36,756 nt of DNA from Thermoproteota archaeon (GTDB taxonomy: Archaea; Korarchaeota; Korarchaeia; Korarchaeales; Korarchaeaceae): positions 1 through 36,756 of the forward strand of contig JAMOVA010000078.1 of NCBI GenBank assembly GCA_027061785.1, given 5' to 3'. Position 1 is the first letter of the stretch; every line of letters begins with the position of its first letter. Position numbers and translations under genes: made by a program. The notes under the pieces were generated by a model that searched no databases, was not told the DNA's origin, and saw only the letters and a program-made list of their open reading frames with translations. Positions 16,567 to 25,392 of this stretch are shown in pieces.

Positions 16567-16878
16567 TCACTCCACTCCTAGGACCTCTAAGATCCTAGAC
16601 TCACCCTCCTCCATCACCGCTGCTACTGAAACGAAGAAGGGCTTCTTAAAGGCCCTTCCCAGATCGATGGATTTGCCGGGATACCGGTAGACAGGTACAT
16701 TGGCCAGCTTAGCCAGGTACTCGACCTCCATCTTTACGTCAGGCGGCGCGTTGCTGGCGACTATCACCAACTTTGGATTCTCACCGGATTTCAGCTGCTT
16801 TATCACCCTCCTAGCGCCCAGTATCACATTTCCAGACTTGAGAGCTAGGTAAAGCTCAGGTTCGACTTCGCTGCTCAT
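16567..16878 (-). CDS. rpl30e: 50S ribosomal protein L30e
   Basis: L7Ae/L30e-family RNA-binding ribosomal protein, 103 residues. Family marks are LYLALKSGNVILGARRVIKQ, KLVIVASNAPPDVKMEVEYL, and NVPVYRYPGKSIDLGRAFKK. Its ATG overlaps the rpoA stop by four bases. In archaea L30e normally sits between rpoA2 and nusA, as here. Its reading frame is the same as that of nusA, and a single TGA separates them. Confidence 0.96.
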   Translation of the reverse strand: MSSEVEPELYLALKSGNVILGARRVIKQLKSGENPKLVIVASNAPPDVKMEVEYLAKLANVPVYRYPGKSIDLGRAFKKPFFVSVAAVMEEGESRILEVLGVE

Positions 16879-19800
16879 TCACCATCACCTCTACTGCTAC
16901 CGGGCGGGCTGAGATCCCACCTGACCGAAACCCTTCCCGTCCCTATTGGCGGGGTCTGTCCCATTATTAAAGCGTCTAGTGGCCCCACTATCGGATTATC
17001 CTCACCGCGCCTAGCGGTATTCAGGATGACGTGGGTAGTCCACTCGAAGGCCATCTTACTGAGAGGAGTCTTCATCTCGCTGAAGAACCCAGATGCAACC
17101 CCAGCAGCCTGCAACCTTATGGCCTCTATGGTGCCGGAGTAGGTCATCGTATCAGCCACTAGGGAGATGTACCTCCTATCAACTTCCAGACCCTGTTCCT
17201 CCAGTATGCGGGCCAGTTCCTTGAATATGCAGTTCCTAGCGGCCTCTATCCCCAGAACTTTCTCGATCTCCTTACAATCATTGGTTATCGTTTTAGATAC
17301 GTCGACGCAGCTCAGGTTGAGCACCTCAGCTAGGTTGGATCCCGTGGTCCTTATCACGTACTCCTTCTTACCGTTAACCTCCACGGTCTCGACCCACGCC
17401 CTCTTTATCCCCTTTATACCGGAGACCAGCTTATCCAGCACCCTGTACGACCAGGATCTAAGGGTCTGAAGGGGCTTATCCTTCTTAGCCGCCTCAAATA
17501 GCTCCACTATGACCTTATCGCCCTCTAAAGAGACCTCTCCCTTCATATTCTTGACGGCGCTCCTTATGTAGCTCACAAACTTGTCCAAGGTGATGAGGTT
17601 ACTCTCCAGAGCTCTCATGTCGGGTTTCAGTATGAGCCTGTAGCCGAAGTTGTCTATAGCGTACTCCTCTATCAGATCCCTTATCCTCAGCTCCCTGATG
17701 CTCCTTATCACCTTCCTTATCTTCACCTCATCGTCCTGACACTCGGGCTTGAGGTGTATCTCCATGGTGGGAGTACTCGTGGAAGCGTAGAACACGAGCT
17801 CCTTGAACCTCTCCACCCCGTGGGTCACGTCCATGGCCAGCAGTCCGGGTGCGTGGAAGGTCCTGAGAACCATCTGAGTGGTGGGCTCCGCTATGCTCTG
17901 GGCACTGATGAGACCTATTGGAGTCAAGACCTCGACCTTAGCTTGCTCGAAGCCCTCCTTCAGCTCCTCTATTATGGCCTTGAGCTCGGACTCCTTCGGC
18001 CTTGCCTCGTGTATCTTCTCCGCCAAGGCCGTCGGGAGCCCAGCCTCCCTCAGTGCCTCCTCTATCCTACTCTTGGAGACGCCCCTCTTCCTCTTGCCCT
18101 TCACATGCTTCTCTATTATCCTCTTGATGTTGACAGGCTCGTTCCTGAACAACTTGGTCGGATCATATCCATCACCGCCGAACCTGAACTGGAGGATGTG
18201 TCCCAACGAGTCTCTGACCGTTTCATCATAGGACACGTAGACGTCCTTGAGGGAGTTAGCCACCCTCCTGTAGAAGTACCCGCTGTCCTCTGTTCTCCTA
18301 CCCTTGTCTATGAGAGACTCCCTGCTGGACATGGCGTGGAATATGAACTCGACGGGGTTCAATCCCTTGACGTAACTGTTCCTCACGAACCCCCTCGCCT
18401 CAGGGCTCAGATCGCCCCTCTCGAAGTAGGAGAGCACCCTGTCCCTGTACCCCTTCCTGGGCCTGCCGCTGGTCAGCACGAATCCGATCCTCGTCTTGAT
18501 CTTCTGCTGCCCGACCTGACCCATTATCTGGGACAGGTTAGCTATCGAACCCCTGGCTCCGGTCTTGGCCATTATGGCCACATTGGATTTCGGATCGACG
18601 TACTTAGCGACGACATCGCTGACCTTGCTCCAGAAGCTATCTATCGTCTGAACTATATCGAATTCGAGCATTTGCTCCTCTCTCATCAATCTGAGGAGCT
18701 CTTCCTTGGTCCTGTAGATGGCGGCCTTTCTGATTATGGGCCTGCTCCTTATCAGCTCCATTACTTCCTCCTTGAGCTGGGAGTAGATGCCGTCTATCTC
18801 CTTGTAGGCTTCCTCAGGCATCATCAACTCCTTGGGCGAGGTGGTTATTCCGTAGAGCATGACCTCCTTGGCAGCTATCTTCAATAGCTTGTTGAGGAAG
18901 TCGGCGGCCACGTCATTACCGTAATCCCTTATGAGTACATCTATTATCGTGAGCTTCCCCTTAACGAGGGTGCCTACAACATCATCATCCAAGACCCCGG
19001 ATAGGAGCTGACCTTTCCTTATCAGCACGTACCCATCTCCGGGACAGGAGGGATCCTTGCACTCCACTCCCTTGGCTGACTTGGCCACGGACTCGAAGTC
19101 CAGATCCTTGGGGAGCAGCACAGATATGAGCTGCTTCCCGGTCCAGAGCTCTTTGGGCTTCTTTATGGCCGGTTCAGGAAGCTCGGTTATGCCAGCTCTA
19201 GCGAGAATCCTCGTAGCCTCCGACTTATCGAAGAGCGAGTCCTTCTTCGTTATCATGTACAGGACCGTTATGAGGTCCTGCCTCGCCCCCACGATGGAAC
19301 CTCCAGTCCTCGGGGAGAGCATGTTGTTCTTCACGCCCATCAGCTCCTTGGCCTCGATCGCCCCGTCGAGGAGCTGGGGCGCGTGGAGGTTCATCTCATC
19401 CCCATCGAAGTCTGCATTGTAAGGAACGCAGACAGCAGGATGAAGCCTGAACGTAGCGCCGGGCAGCACCTTCACCCTGTGCCCGAGCATGGAGAGCTTG
19501 TGCAGTGACGGCTGCCTGTTGAATATGACGTAGTCGCCATCCATCAGGTGCCTCTCTACAACGTCACCTGGCTCCAGCTGCTCGGCTACCTCCTTGAGCG
19601 CTTCCTTGCCCTTCCTCTGGATTATCTTCAGGCTCAATGGGGTGGCTCCACCTTTCCTCACGGTGTTGGCGCCGGGATACTCATCAGGCCCCCTCATGAC
19701 GAGCTCCTTGAGCTTCTCTATGTTGTTCTCATTGACGTACTCCGGAACGGTGAGGACCATGGCTATCTCCACCGGTACTCCGACCTCGTCTATGTCTATC

Positions 19801-20846
19801 ATAGGATCGGGGGAGATCACGGTCCTGCTGGAGAAGTTGACCCTCTTGCCTATGAGGTTCTTCCTGAGCCTCCCCTCCTTACCACTGAGCCTCTGGAAGA
19901 GGGATTTGAGGGGCCTCCTAGTCCCCTTCTGCGTGGCCACAGGCATGTTAGCGGCCGCGTTATTGAAGAACACGCTCACCCAGTATTGCAGGAGATCCCA
20001 CTCGCTCTCAACCATGCTGCTGGGAGCGCCTAGCCTCTTTGAGTTGTGGAGCTTTCTATTCACCTTAAGTATCTCCACTAGAATGTGCGTGAGATCGTCC
20101 TCGGATCTCTCACCGGTCTCCAAGTAGATTGAAGGTCTAACCGGGAGAGGAGGCACGAGTAACACGGTGAGGACAGTCCATTCTGGCCTGGCCCTCTCCG
20201 GGTTAAATCCTATAAGGAGAGAGTCATCATCACTAACTCTCTCGAGTATATCCCTTATCTCGGTAGGCCACAGCCTCCTAGGCTCCGGTTCCTTGACTAT
20301 GAACTTGTATACCTCCTCCAGCTCCACTCTCTGCACGTCCGCCCCACAGTGAGGGCACTTCTTGTGCTTCTTGGTGTACTTCTTCACCTCCTCCCTGACC
20401 TGCCTGACCAGCTCATCATCTATCTTCTTCAGGGGGTTCTTCTCAGCCACTTCCTTGGCCTTGGATATGAAGTAGGCTCTCTCCTCTTCAGGAAGAAGGA
20501 CCTTACCGCACTTGTGACAGACGGTGTTCAGGGCATCCTTTATCCTCTTAACGTAGCCTATGTGAACCACAGGCATCGCTAACTCTATCCTACCGAAGTG
20601 CCCGGGGCAGTTCTTCGGATAGTTCCCGCAGATGGGACACCTCTTCCTGGGATTTATCGTTCCGAGCCTGGGGTCCAGCACACCTCCTTGTACTGGTAGG
20701 CCGCCCTCATCGTAGGCGGTCGGCTCGGTTATCTCGATAAATCCTATCCTCCGTGCGTCAGACGGTGAGATGAGACCGAACATTACCTTTCTGAGGCTGT
20801 AGGGGATGGCCTCCTCATCAGTCACCGGTTCCCATATTAACGCCAT
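16875..20846 (-). CDS. rpoA: DNA-directed RNA polymerase subunit A, A' and A'' in one chain
   Basis: Largest catalytic RNAP subunit, 1323 residues. Most archaea encode it as separate A' (~880) and A'' (~390) genes; here one uninterrupted frame covers both. N-terminal zinc sites are RCPICGNYPKNCPGHFG (about 67-85), CHKCG and CPHCG. The catalytic Mg motif is NADFDGDEMNLHAPQ, with Asp479, 481 and 483. The bridge-helix region reads MSSRESLIDKGRRTEDSGYF and the trigger-loop region QSIAEPTTQMVLRTFHAPG (983-1001). Both differ from the usual family strings. The C-terminal A'' region runs to the end with MAFEWTTHVILNTARRGEDN. The start ATG has a good GGAGGTGAT ribosome-binding site. Confidence 0.97.
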   Translation of the reverse strand: MALIWEPVTDEEAIPYSLRKVMFGLISPSDARRIGFIEITEPTAYDEGGLPVQGGVLDPRLGTINPRKRCPICGNYPKNCPGHFGRIELAMPVVHIGYVKRIKDALNTVCHKCGKVLLPEEERAYFISKAKEVAEKNPLKKIDDELVRQVREEVKKYTKKHKKCPHCGADVQRVELEEVYKFIVKEPEPRRLWPTEIRDILERVSDDDSLLIGFNPERARPEWTVLTVLLVPPLPVRPSIYLETGERSEDDLTHILVEILKVNRKLHNSKRLGAPSSMVESEWDLLQYWVSVFFNNAAANMPVATQKGTRRPLKSLFQRLSGKEGRLRKNLIGKRVNFSSRTVISPDPMIDIDEVGVPVEIAMVLTVPEYVNENNIEKLKELVMRGPDEYPGANTVRKGGATPLSLKIIQRKGKEALKEVAEQLEPGDVVERHLMDGDYVIFNRQPSLHKLSMLGHRVKVLPGATFRLHPAVCVPYNADFDGDEMNLHAPQLLDGAIEAKELMGVKNNMLSPRTGGSIVGARQDLITVLYMITKKDSLFDKSEATRILARAGITELPEPAIKKPKELWTGKQLISVLLPKDLDFESVAKSAKGVECKDPSCPGDGYVLIRKGQLLSGVLDDDVVGTLVKGKLTIIDVLIRDYGNDVAADFLNKLLKIAAKEVMLYGITTSPKELMMPEEAYKEIDGIYSQLKEEVMELIRSRPIIRKAAIYRTKEELLRLMREEQMLEFDIVQTIDSFWSKVSDVVAKYVDPKSNVAIMAKTGARGSIANLSQIMGQVGQQKIKTRIGFVLTSGRPRKGYRDRVLSYFERGDLSPEARGFVRNSYVKGLNPVEFIFHAMSSRESLIDKGRRTEDSGYFYRRVANSLKDVYVSYDETVRDSLGHILQFRFGGDGYDPTKLFRNEPVNIKRIIEKHVKGKRKRGVSKSRIEEALREAGLPTALAEKIHEARPKESELKAIIEELKEGFEQAKVEVLTPIGLISAQSIAEPTTQMVLRTFHAPGLLAMDVTHGVERFKELVFYASTSTPTMEIHLKPECQDDEVKIRKVIRSIRELRIRDLIEEYAIDNFGYRLILKPDMRALESNLITLDKFVSYIRSAVKNMKGEVSLEGDKVIVELFEAAKKDKPLQTLRSWSYRVLDKLVSGIKGIKRAWVETVEVNGKKEYVIRTTGSNLAEVLNLSCVDVSKTITNDCKEIEKVLGIEAARNCIFKELARILEEQGLEVDRRYISLVADTMTYSGTIEAIRLQAAGVASGFFSEMKTPLSKMAFEWTTHVILNTARRGEDNPIVGPLDALIMGQTPPIGTGRVSVRWDLSPPGSSRGDGE

Positions 20847-20863
20847 GAGATCACCTCCCTTCT

Positions 20864-23800
20864 TTAGACCTCCTCCCTCACGTCGAGCCTCACGTCTATG
20901 TGCCCGCTCATTAGCTCATCAATGAACAGCTTCGAGGCGTGGCTGGTGATCAGCGGCTTCACCTCAACGGATGACTGGCACCTCGGGCAGAAGAACTCGT
21001 TGGTCCTTTGGTTGAAGAACGCCACCGTGCCGCAATTCTTGCAGACGTAGATTATCGTCTTGTCCGACTGCTCAACGTACCTATCCCTTATCACCGAAGC
21101 GGCTCCGTGCGAGATGAGCACCTCTCCCTCCATCTCACCGAGCCTGAGCCCGCCACCCCTGGCCCTTCCCTCGACCGGCTGCCTCGTCAGGAGCTGCATC
21201 TGTCCCCTAGCCCTAGCGTGTATCTTGTCCCTGACCATGTGCTTGAGCCTCTGGTAGTAGCTGATGCCTATGAATATGGGGGCCTTTATCATCCGACCGG
21301 TCCTGCCATCGTACATTATCTCCTCGCCACTGTACTCGAATCCGAGCTTCTTCAGGGCCTCCATGAGGTCCTCCACTGGCTCGGACATGAACGGAGTGCC
21401 GTCAACGAACCTGCCCTCTAGGGCACCCACCTTCCCTGCCAGTATCTCGTAGAGCTGGCCTATGGTCATCCTAGAGGGTATAGCGTGTGGATCGAGCACA
21501 ATGTCCGGCACTATTCCCTCGGAAGTGAAGGGCATATCTTCCTGCCTGTATATCATGCCGATCACTCCCTTCTGACCGTGTCTCGTGGCGAACTTGTCTC
21601 CCAGTTCAGGGGGCCTCGTGTCCCTAACCTTAACCCTGACCAACTTCTCCCCGCCGGTCTTGGTTGCCAGCAGGACATCCGTGACCACACCCTTCTCCCA
21701 AGCCCTCATGGCTATCGAGGTGTCCCTCCTCTCGAAGGTGTACTGATATCCTCCTCCGATGGACAGCTCCGGTGAGAACCTGGGCGGACTCGTCTTACCT
21801 ATGAGGACGTCCCCTCCCTCAACGTAGGTCTCGGGATCCACTATGCCGTCCTCTCCGAGCTTCTGGTAGTACTGCTCCTCCTTCTTTCCAGACACCTTCT
21901 TGAGCGGCAGGGGGTTCTCGAACCGGTCACCCTCTATTATGGCCTGCCTCCTGGCCTCTGCCTCATAGGTCCTGAAGAAGACCGCCCTCGCGGCTCCCCT
22001 ATCTATGGAGCCTTTCGACATGACCAAGGCGTCGTCCATGTTGTACCCGTCCATGGGTATGAGGGCGACGACCAAGTTCTGCCCGGACGGCCTGTAATCG
22101 TAACCCGTGATCTCAGATCCCCGGGTCTTCACTATGGGCCTCTGCGGGTAGAACATGAGGAATGCCCTAGAGTCGAATCGGAGCCTCCAGTTCGCTACAT
22201 ACTCGCCTAAGCCCTGCCTGACCATGTTGGCGCCGATTATGTCTCTGGGTATGTTGTTGTGCTCCGCATATGGTATCTGGGATGCAGCGACGCCGAACAT
22301 CGCGTAAGGAGCGAAGTCAAGATGGGTGTGCTTCTCGTTCAGCTCCTTGAGGCTATAGGCAATGACCGCAGACTCCTCCTCATCCACATCCAGCAACTCC
22401 ACAATCCCCATCTTCACGAGGTCGGAGAAGCTTATGTTGCCGGCCTCTACCTCGGGCAGGAGCTTTATCGCCTCCTCTATCTTGTCGACGGGTATGAGGG
22501 GCCTCCTCATCCTGCCAGCATCAGCGTTTATGTAGACGGCATTCTCCTCCTTATTATAGGTGAAGTTTATCTCCGGGCTCATCTCGGGCCTCTTCTCCCT
22601 GAGGAAGGCTATCAGATCCTCAGGCTTATCGGTGAACGCTATTAGCCTGCCATCCACGTATATGGGGGTTAACCTCCCCACCTCCTTGGGCGTTGCCTGG
22701 GCTGCGGGTTTGGCGCCCCAGTCCAAGACCATCTCTATAACGGGCTCCGGATCGGTCCCGAAGGTCACATCGCTGAACACAGCTAGGCTCCTGACCAACC
22801 CTACATTCGTTCCCTCAGGGGTCTCAAGAGGACACAACCTGCCTATGGATGTACCGTGGATCTGCCTCGCCTCGTGAAGGGGCAGTCCAGCTGGTAGGGG
22901 TGAGTTTACCCTCCTCAGGTGGTGCAGGGTCGCTATGTAATTGGTCCTCTCCAAGTTCTGGCTGACGCCCAGGTCGCCTCCCGGCCAGGCTCCCGTAGCT
23001 ACCGCCCTCAATATACGTTGAGTGATCATCTTCTGACTCATCAGGATCCTCCTGACATCCAGGTCGTAGACGCCGCTGCTGAGCTGCTCATCCGCCTTTT
23101 CCTTCAGTCTCCTCACCAGCTGATAGAACGCATCTCTGAAAACCTCCTGCATCAAGGTTCCAGCCAGTCTGAGCCTCTTGTTAGAGAAGTGATCCTTATC
23201 ATCGGGAGCGATCTTACCCCTGACGACCTTGAGCAGCTTCTCTATCATCTTAGCCAGGAAGTAGGCCTTCACTATGTTGTCCTCTTCACTATTCCCGATG
23301 TGAGGCAGCAAATTGTTCTTCAGGTACTCCCTCGCGTACCTCACCCTATCCGCCTTGGGAACCGCCTGCACGAGCCTCCTGCCTATGTAGTCCAAGGCCT
23401 CCTCCTGAGTGAGCATCCCCACAGTGCCTTCCTCCTCGGCCCGCCTCTGGACATCATCGAGGCTGTAGAGGAACTCGTTCCTTATCTCCTCGTCGCTGGA
23501 TATGGCATCGACTATGTCCTCGTCCCTCTCGAGTCCGAGGGCCTTCAGCAGCATGGCGACGGGAACTCCCCTTATGGCCCCGGTGGAGGCCTTTATCGTC
23601 CCGTCCCTAGTGTAGTACTCCAAGTAGAGCCTGGTCCTCAGACCCGCCTTAGCGGACACTATCTGGGCCACATGCGAGTAGGGTTTATTCTCTGCCGTGG
23701 TCTGCTCGACTATCACCTTATTGGGCGCCAGATCGTCCCTGATGACGAGCACCCTCTCCGATCCGTTTATGATGAAGTAGCCTCCGGGATCCCTGGGGTC

Positions 23801-24253
23801 CTCGCCCTTCTCTATCAACCTCTTCTCATCCAGCCCGTAGAGGTAGCAGCCCTTGGACCTGACCATTATGGGTATGTGGCCTATCCTCACCCTCTCGCTC
23901 TTCAGCTCCATTCCTCCGGAGTACACCTTTATCTCCAGCTCTATTGGAGCGAGGTAATTGGCGTTCCTCAGTCTTATCTCGTTGGGCATCGCCGGGAGCG
24001 ATGAGCCATCGTACTCCTCCACCTCAGGCCTGCCCACGTAGACCCTGCTCAACACCAGCTTGTAGTTCTCCACGAGCTCTAACTCCTTGAACGCATCTAT
24101 GACCTCCTGTATTCCCCTCTCCAAGAACCTGTTGAAGGACTCTATCTGGACATCCGAGAGCTTCCGCTCCCGGAAGTAGGCCTTCACTATAGGGTAGAAA
24201 TCGATATTCACATCCCCAACATTCACGGTCGACGACACGGAAACAACCCCCAC
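20864..24253 (-). CDS. rpoB: DNA-directed RNA polymerase subunit B (undivided)
   Basis: Second catalytic RNAP subunit. At up to 1129 residues it is the unsplit form, not the B'/B'' pair found in methanogens and some other Euryarchaeota. Diagnostic segments are RRVNSPLPAGLPLHEARQIH, GRLCPLETPEGTNVGLVRSL, VVALIPMDGYNMDDALVMSK and GDKFATRHGQKGVIG. A C-terminal zinc site reads CKNCGTVAF ... CPRCQ. The start is uncertain: GTG 24253 is the longest choice, but GTG 24238 has a better placed G-rich ribosome-binding site. Conserved sequence begins around IDFYPIVKAYFRERKLSDVQ, after both. It follows rpoH by 15 bases. Confidence 0.97.
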   Translation of the reverse strand: MGVVSVSSTVNVGDVNIDFYPIVKAYFRERKLSDVQIESFNRFLERGIQEVIDAFKELELVENYKLVLSRVYVGRPEVEEYDGSSLPAMPNEIRLRNANYLAPIELEIKVYSGGMELKSERVRIGHIPIMVRSKGCYLYGLDEKRLIEKGEDPRDPGGYFIINGSERVLVIRDDLAPNKVIVEQTTAENKPYSHVAQIVSAKAGLRTRLYLEYYTRDGTIKASTGAIRGVPVAMLLKALGLERDEDIVDAISSDEEIRNEFLYSLDDVQRRAEEEGTVGMLTQEEALDYIGRRLVQAVPKADRVRYAREYLKNNLLPHIGNSEEDNIVKAYFLAKMIEKLLKVVRGKIAPDDKDHFSNKRLRLAGTLMQEVFRDAFYQLVRRLKEKADEQLSSGVYDLDVRRILMSQKMITQRILRAVATGAWPGGDLGVSQNLERTNYIATLHHLRRVNSPLPAGLPLHEARQIHGTSIGRLCPLETPEGTNVGLVRSLAVFSDVTFGTDPEPVIEMVLDWGAKPAAQATPKEVGRLTPIYVDGRLIAFTDKPEDLIAFLREKRPEMSPEINFTYNKEENAVYINADAGRMRRPLIPVDKIEEAIKLLPEVEAGNISFSDLVKMGIVELLDVDEEESAVIAYSLKELNEKHTHLDFAPYAMFGVAASQIPYAEHNNIPRDIIGANMVRQGLGEYVANWRLRFDSRAFLMFYPQRPIVKTRGSEITGYDYRPSGQNLVVALIPMDGYNMDDALVMSKGSIDRGAARAVFFRTYEAEARRQAIIEGDRFENPLPLKKVSGKKEEQYYQKLGEDGIVDPETYVEGGDVLIGKTSPPRFSPELSIGGGYQYTFERRDTSIAMRAWEKGVVTDVLLATKTGGEKLVRVKVRDTRPPELGDKFATRHGQKGVIGMIYRQEDMPFTSEGIVPDIVLDPHAIPSRMTIGQLYEILAGKVGALEGRFVDGTPFMSEPVEDLMEALKKLGFEYSGEEIMYDGRTGRMIKAPIFIGISYYQRLKHMVRDKIHARARGQMQLLTRQPVEGRARGGGLRLGEMEGEVLISHGAASVIRDRYVEQSDKTIIYVCKNCGTVAFFNQRTNEFFCPRCQSSVEVKPLITSHASKLFIDELMSGHIDVRLDVREEV

Positions 24254-24268
24254 AACATAATTGTAAAA

Positions 24269-24694
24269 TCAACTCCTACTAACCACGTACCTGTAATAGA
24301 AGCCCTCCTCACGATGTATCCGGATCAGATCTCCCTCCTTAGCACCCAATTTTATCACTATAGGATCGGTCAGGAGTATCTTGGGAAACAGATCTAGGGA
24401 TCCGTACACCCTCTCCAATTCCTTCTTTTCATCCTCACCGACTATCTCGTGCTTGGGCACCATGAAGTTCTCAGTTGGATCGTACTTAATCGTCTTCTTT
24501 GCCTTCTTGGTTCTGGCAGTCTTGGTCCTCTTTTGAGTCTTCTTCTCCTTCTTGGTCTTCGTGGTCTTCTTAGCCTTGGAGGAGGACCTCCCCGATGACT
24601 TCTTCTCGGAAGATTTAGTCTCCTTACTAGGTTTAGGGGAATCGGATCTCTCACCTAGGTCGATATCGACTGGAACATCCTCAGACTCTTCCAA
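24269..24694 (-). CDS. rpoH: RNA polymerase subunit H with long Lys-rich N-terminal tail
   Basis: RpoH (Rpb5 C-terminal domain homologue) is normally about 75-85 residues in archaea. Here the final ~70 residues are the standard domain: FMVPKHEIVGEDEKKELERV, then KILLTDPIVIKLGAKEGDLI and the terminal GFYYRYVVSRS. Before it come about 70 extra residues: an acidic start (MEESEDVPVDIDLGERSD), then a Ser/Lys stretch and repeated KKTTKTKKEKKTQKRTK-type sequence. The start is TTG at 24694 with GGGGGTG upstream; no alternative start exists between it and the previous stop. The gene opens the rpoH-rps7 run. Confidence 0.93.
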   Translation of the reverse strand: MEESEDVPVDIDLGERSDSPKPSKETKSSEKKSSGRSSSKAKKTTKTKKEKKTQKRTKTARTKKAKKTIKYDPTENFMVPKHEIVGEDEKKELERVYGSLDLFPKILLTDPIVIKLGAKEGDLIRIHREEGFYYRYVVSRS

Positions 24695-24745
24695 ATAAGC
24701 ACCCCCTTAAAGGGAACACTGGCATCAGGGTGAGGTGCAATACGG

Positions 24746-24755
24746 TTTTAAAAAG
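24746..24755. promoter_or_regulatory. AT-rich box between rpoH and the gamma-subunit gene, probable promoter(s)
   Basis: TTTTAAAAAG is the only AT-rich run in the 90-base divergent gap. On the plus strand it lies about 34 bases before the TTG at 24785. On the minus strand it lies about 56 bases before the rpoH TTG, giving a leader of about 30 bases that contains GGGGGTG. It may be the promoter for the whole RNAP-ribosomal operon as well as the divergent gene. Confidence 0.5.
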
Positions 24756-24784
24756 TTTACACCCGTAGAACCCGGGGAACGGAT

Positions 24785-25390
24785 TTGGGGGACGACCTCA
24801 TCGAGATCAGGTGGCACGGCAGGGGGGGTCAGGGTGCCGTCCTCGCTTCCAGAATCGTGGCTAAGGCTGCCTTCCTAGAGGGTAAATGGTCCCAAGCATT
24901 TCCATTCTTTGGAGCTGAGAGGAGAGGAGCTCCGGTGATGGCGTTCACGAGGGTCTCCAACTCTCCCATAAGGTTGAGGAGCCAGATATACGAGCCAGAC
25001 ATACTGGTCCTGCTGGATCCCATGTTTCTCAACCTGGAGATAGCTTGGAGGGGTGTGAAACCCGATACGATAGTCGTGATGAACGTTCCCGAAGATCCTG
25101 CAGAGATATTCCTCCCAAAAAGGGTGCGGAGGCTCGCCACTGTAGATGCTACCGCCATCTCCATGGAACTGGGATTGAAGGTGGCCGGTCTTCCCGTCCC
25201 CAACTCGGCGATGGTCGGAGCCTTGGTGAAGGCCACGGGCATAGTGGGGCTGGAGAGCGCGGAGAACGCGGTCAAGGCCATGATGAAGAGGCTCACAGAT
25301 GTGAACTTGGAGGCCCTCAAGCGGGCACACGCGGAGACCAAGGTTTTGGACAATCCTAAGTTCGTTCCGGAGGTAATAGGGGAGGGATGA
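24785..25390 (+). CDS. 2-oxoacid:ferredoxin oxidoreductase, gamma subunit
   Basis: Gamma subunit of a pyruvate or related 2-oxoacid:ferredoxin oxidoreductase, which oxidises 2-oxoacids to acyl-CoA. The 201-residue product has the family opening IEIRWHGRGGQGAVLASRIV, then AFPFFGAERRGAPVMAFTRV and EPDILVLLDP. The expected delta, alpha and beta subunit genes are not adjacent: upstream is divergent rpoH and downstream is convergent elf1. The substrate (pyruvate, 2-oxoisovalerate, 2-oxoglutarate or indolepyruvate) cannot be told from this subunit alone. The start is TTG at 24785. Confidence 0.9.
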   Translation: MGDDLIEIRWHGRGGQGAVLASRIVAKAAFLEGKWSQAFPFFGAERRGAPVMAFTRVSNSPIRLRSQIYEPDILVLLDPMFLNLEIAWRGVKPDTIVVMNVPEDPAEIFLPKRVRRLATVDATAISMELGLKVAGLPVPNSAMVGALVKATGIVGLESAENAVKAMMKRLTDVNLEALKRAHAETKVLDNPKFVPEVIGEG

Positions 25391-25392
25391 GC

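Noticed and set aside
17754-18887. A 377-codon plus-strand open frame opposite rpoA
   Set aside because: Antisense to the conserved RpoA catalytic region, with shadow-type composition.
22919-24004. A 361-codon plus-strand open frame opposite rpoB
   Set aside because: It lies wholly antisense to the conserved RpoB sequence, has low-complexity composition rich in Leu, Pro, His and Tyr, and matches no family; it is a shadow of biased codon use.
24442-24654. An Arg/Pro-rich 70-codon frame inside rpoH
   Set aside because: It is the shifted frame of the Lys-rich RpoH tail; the RpoH frame is the one that joins the conserved domain.
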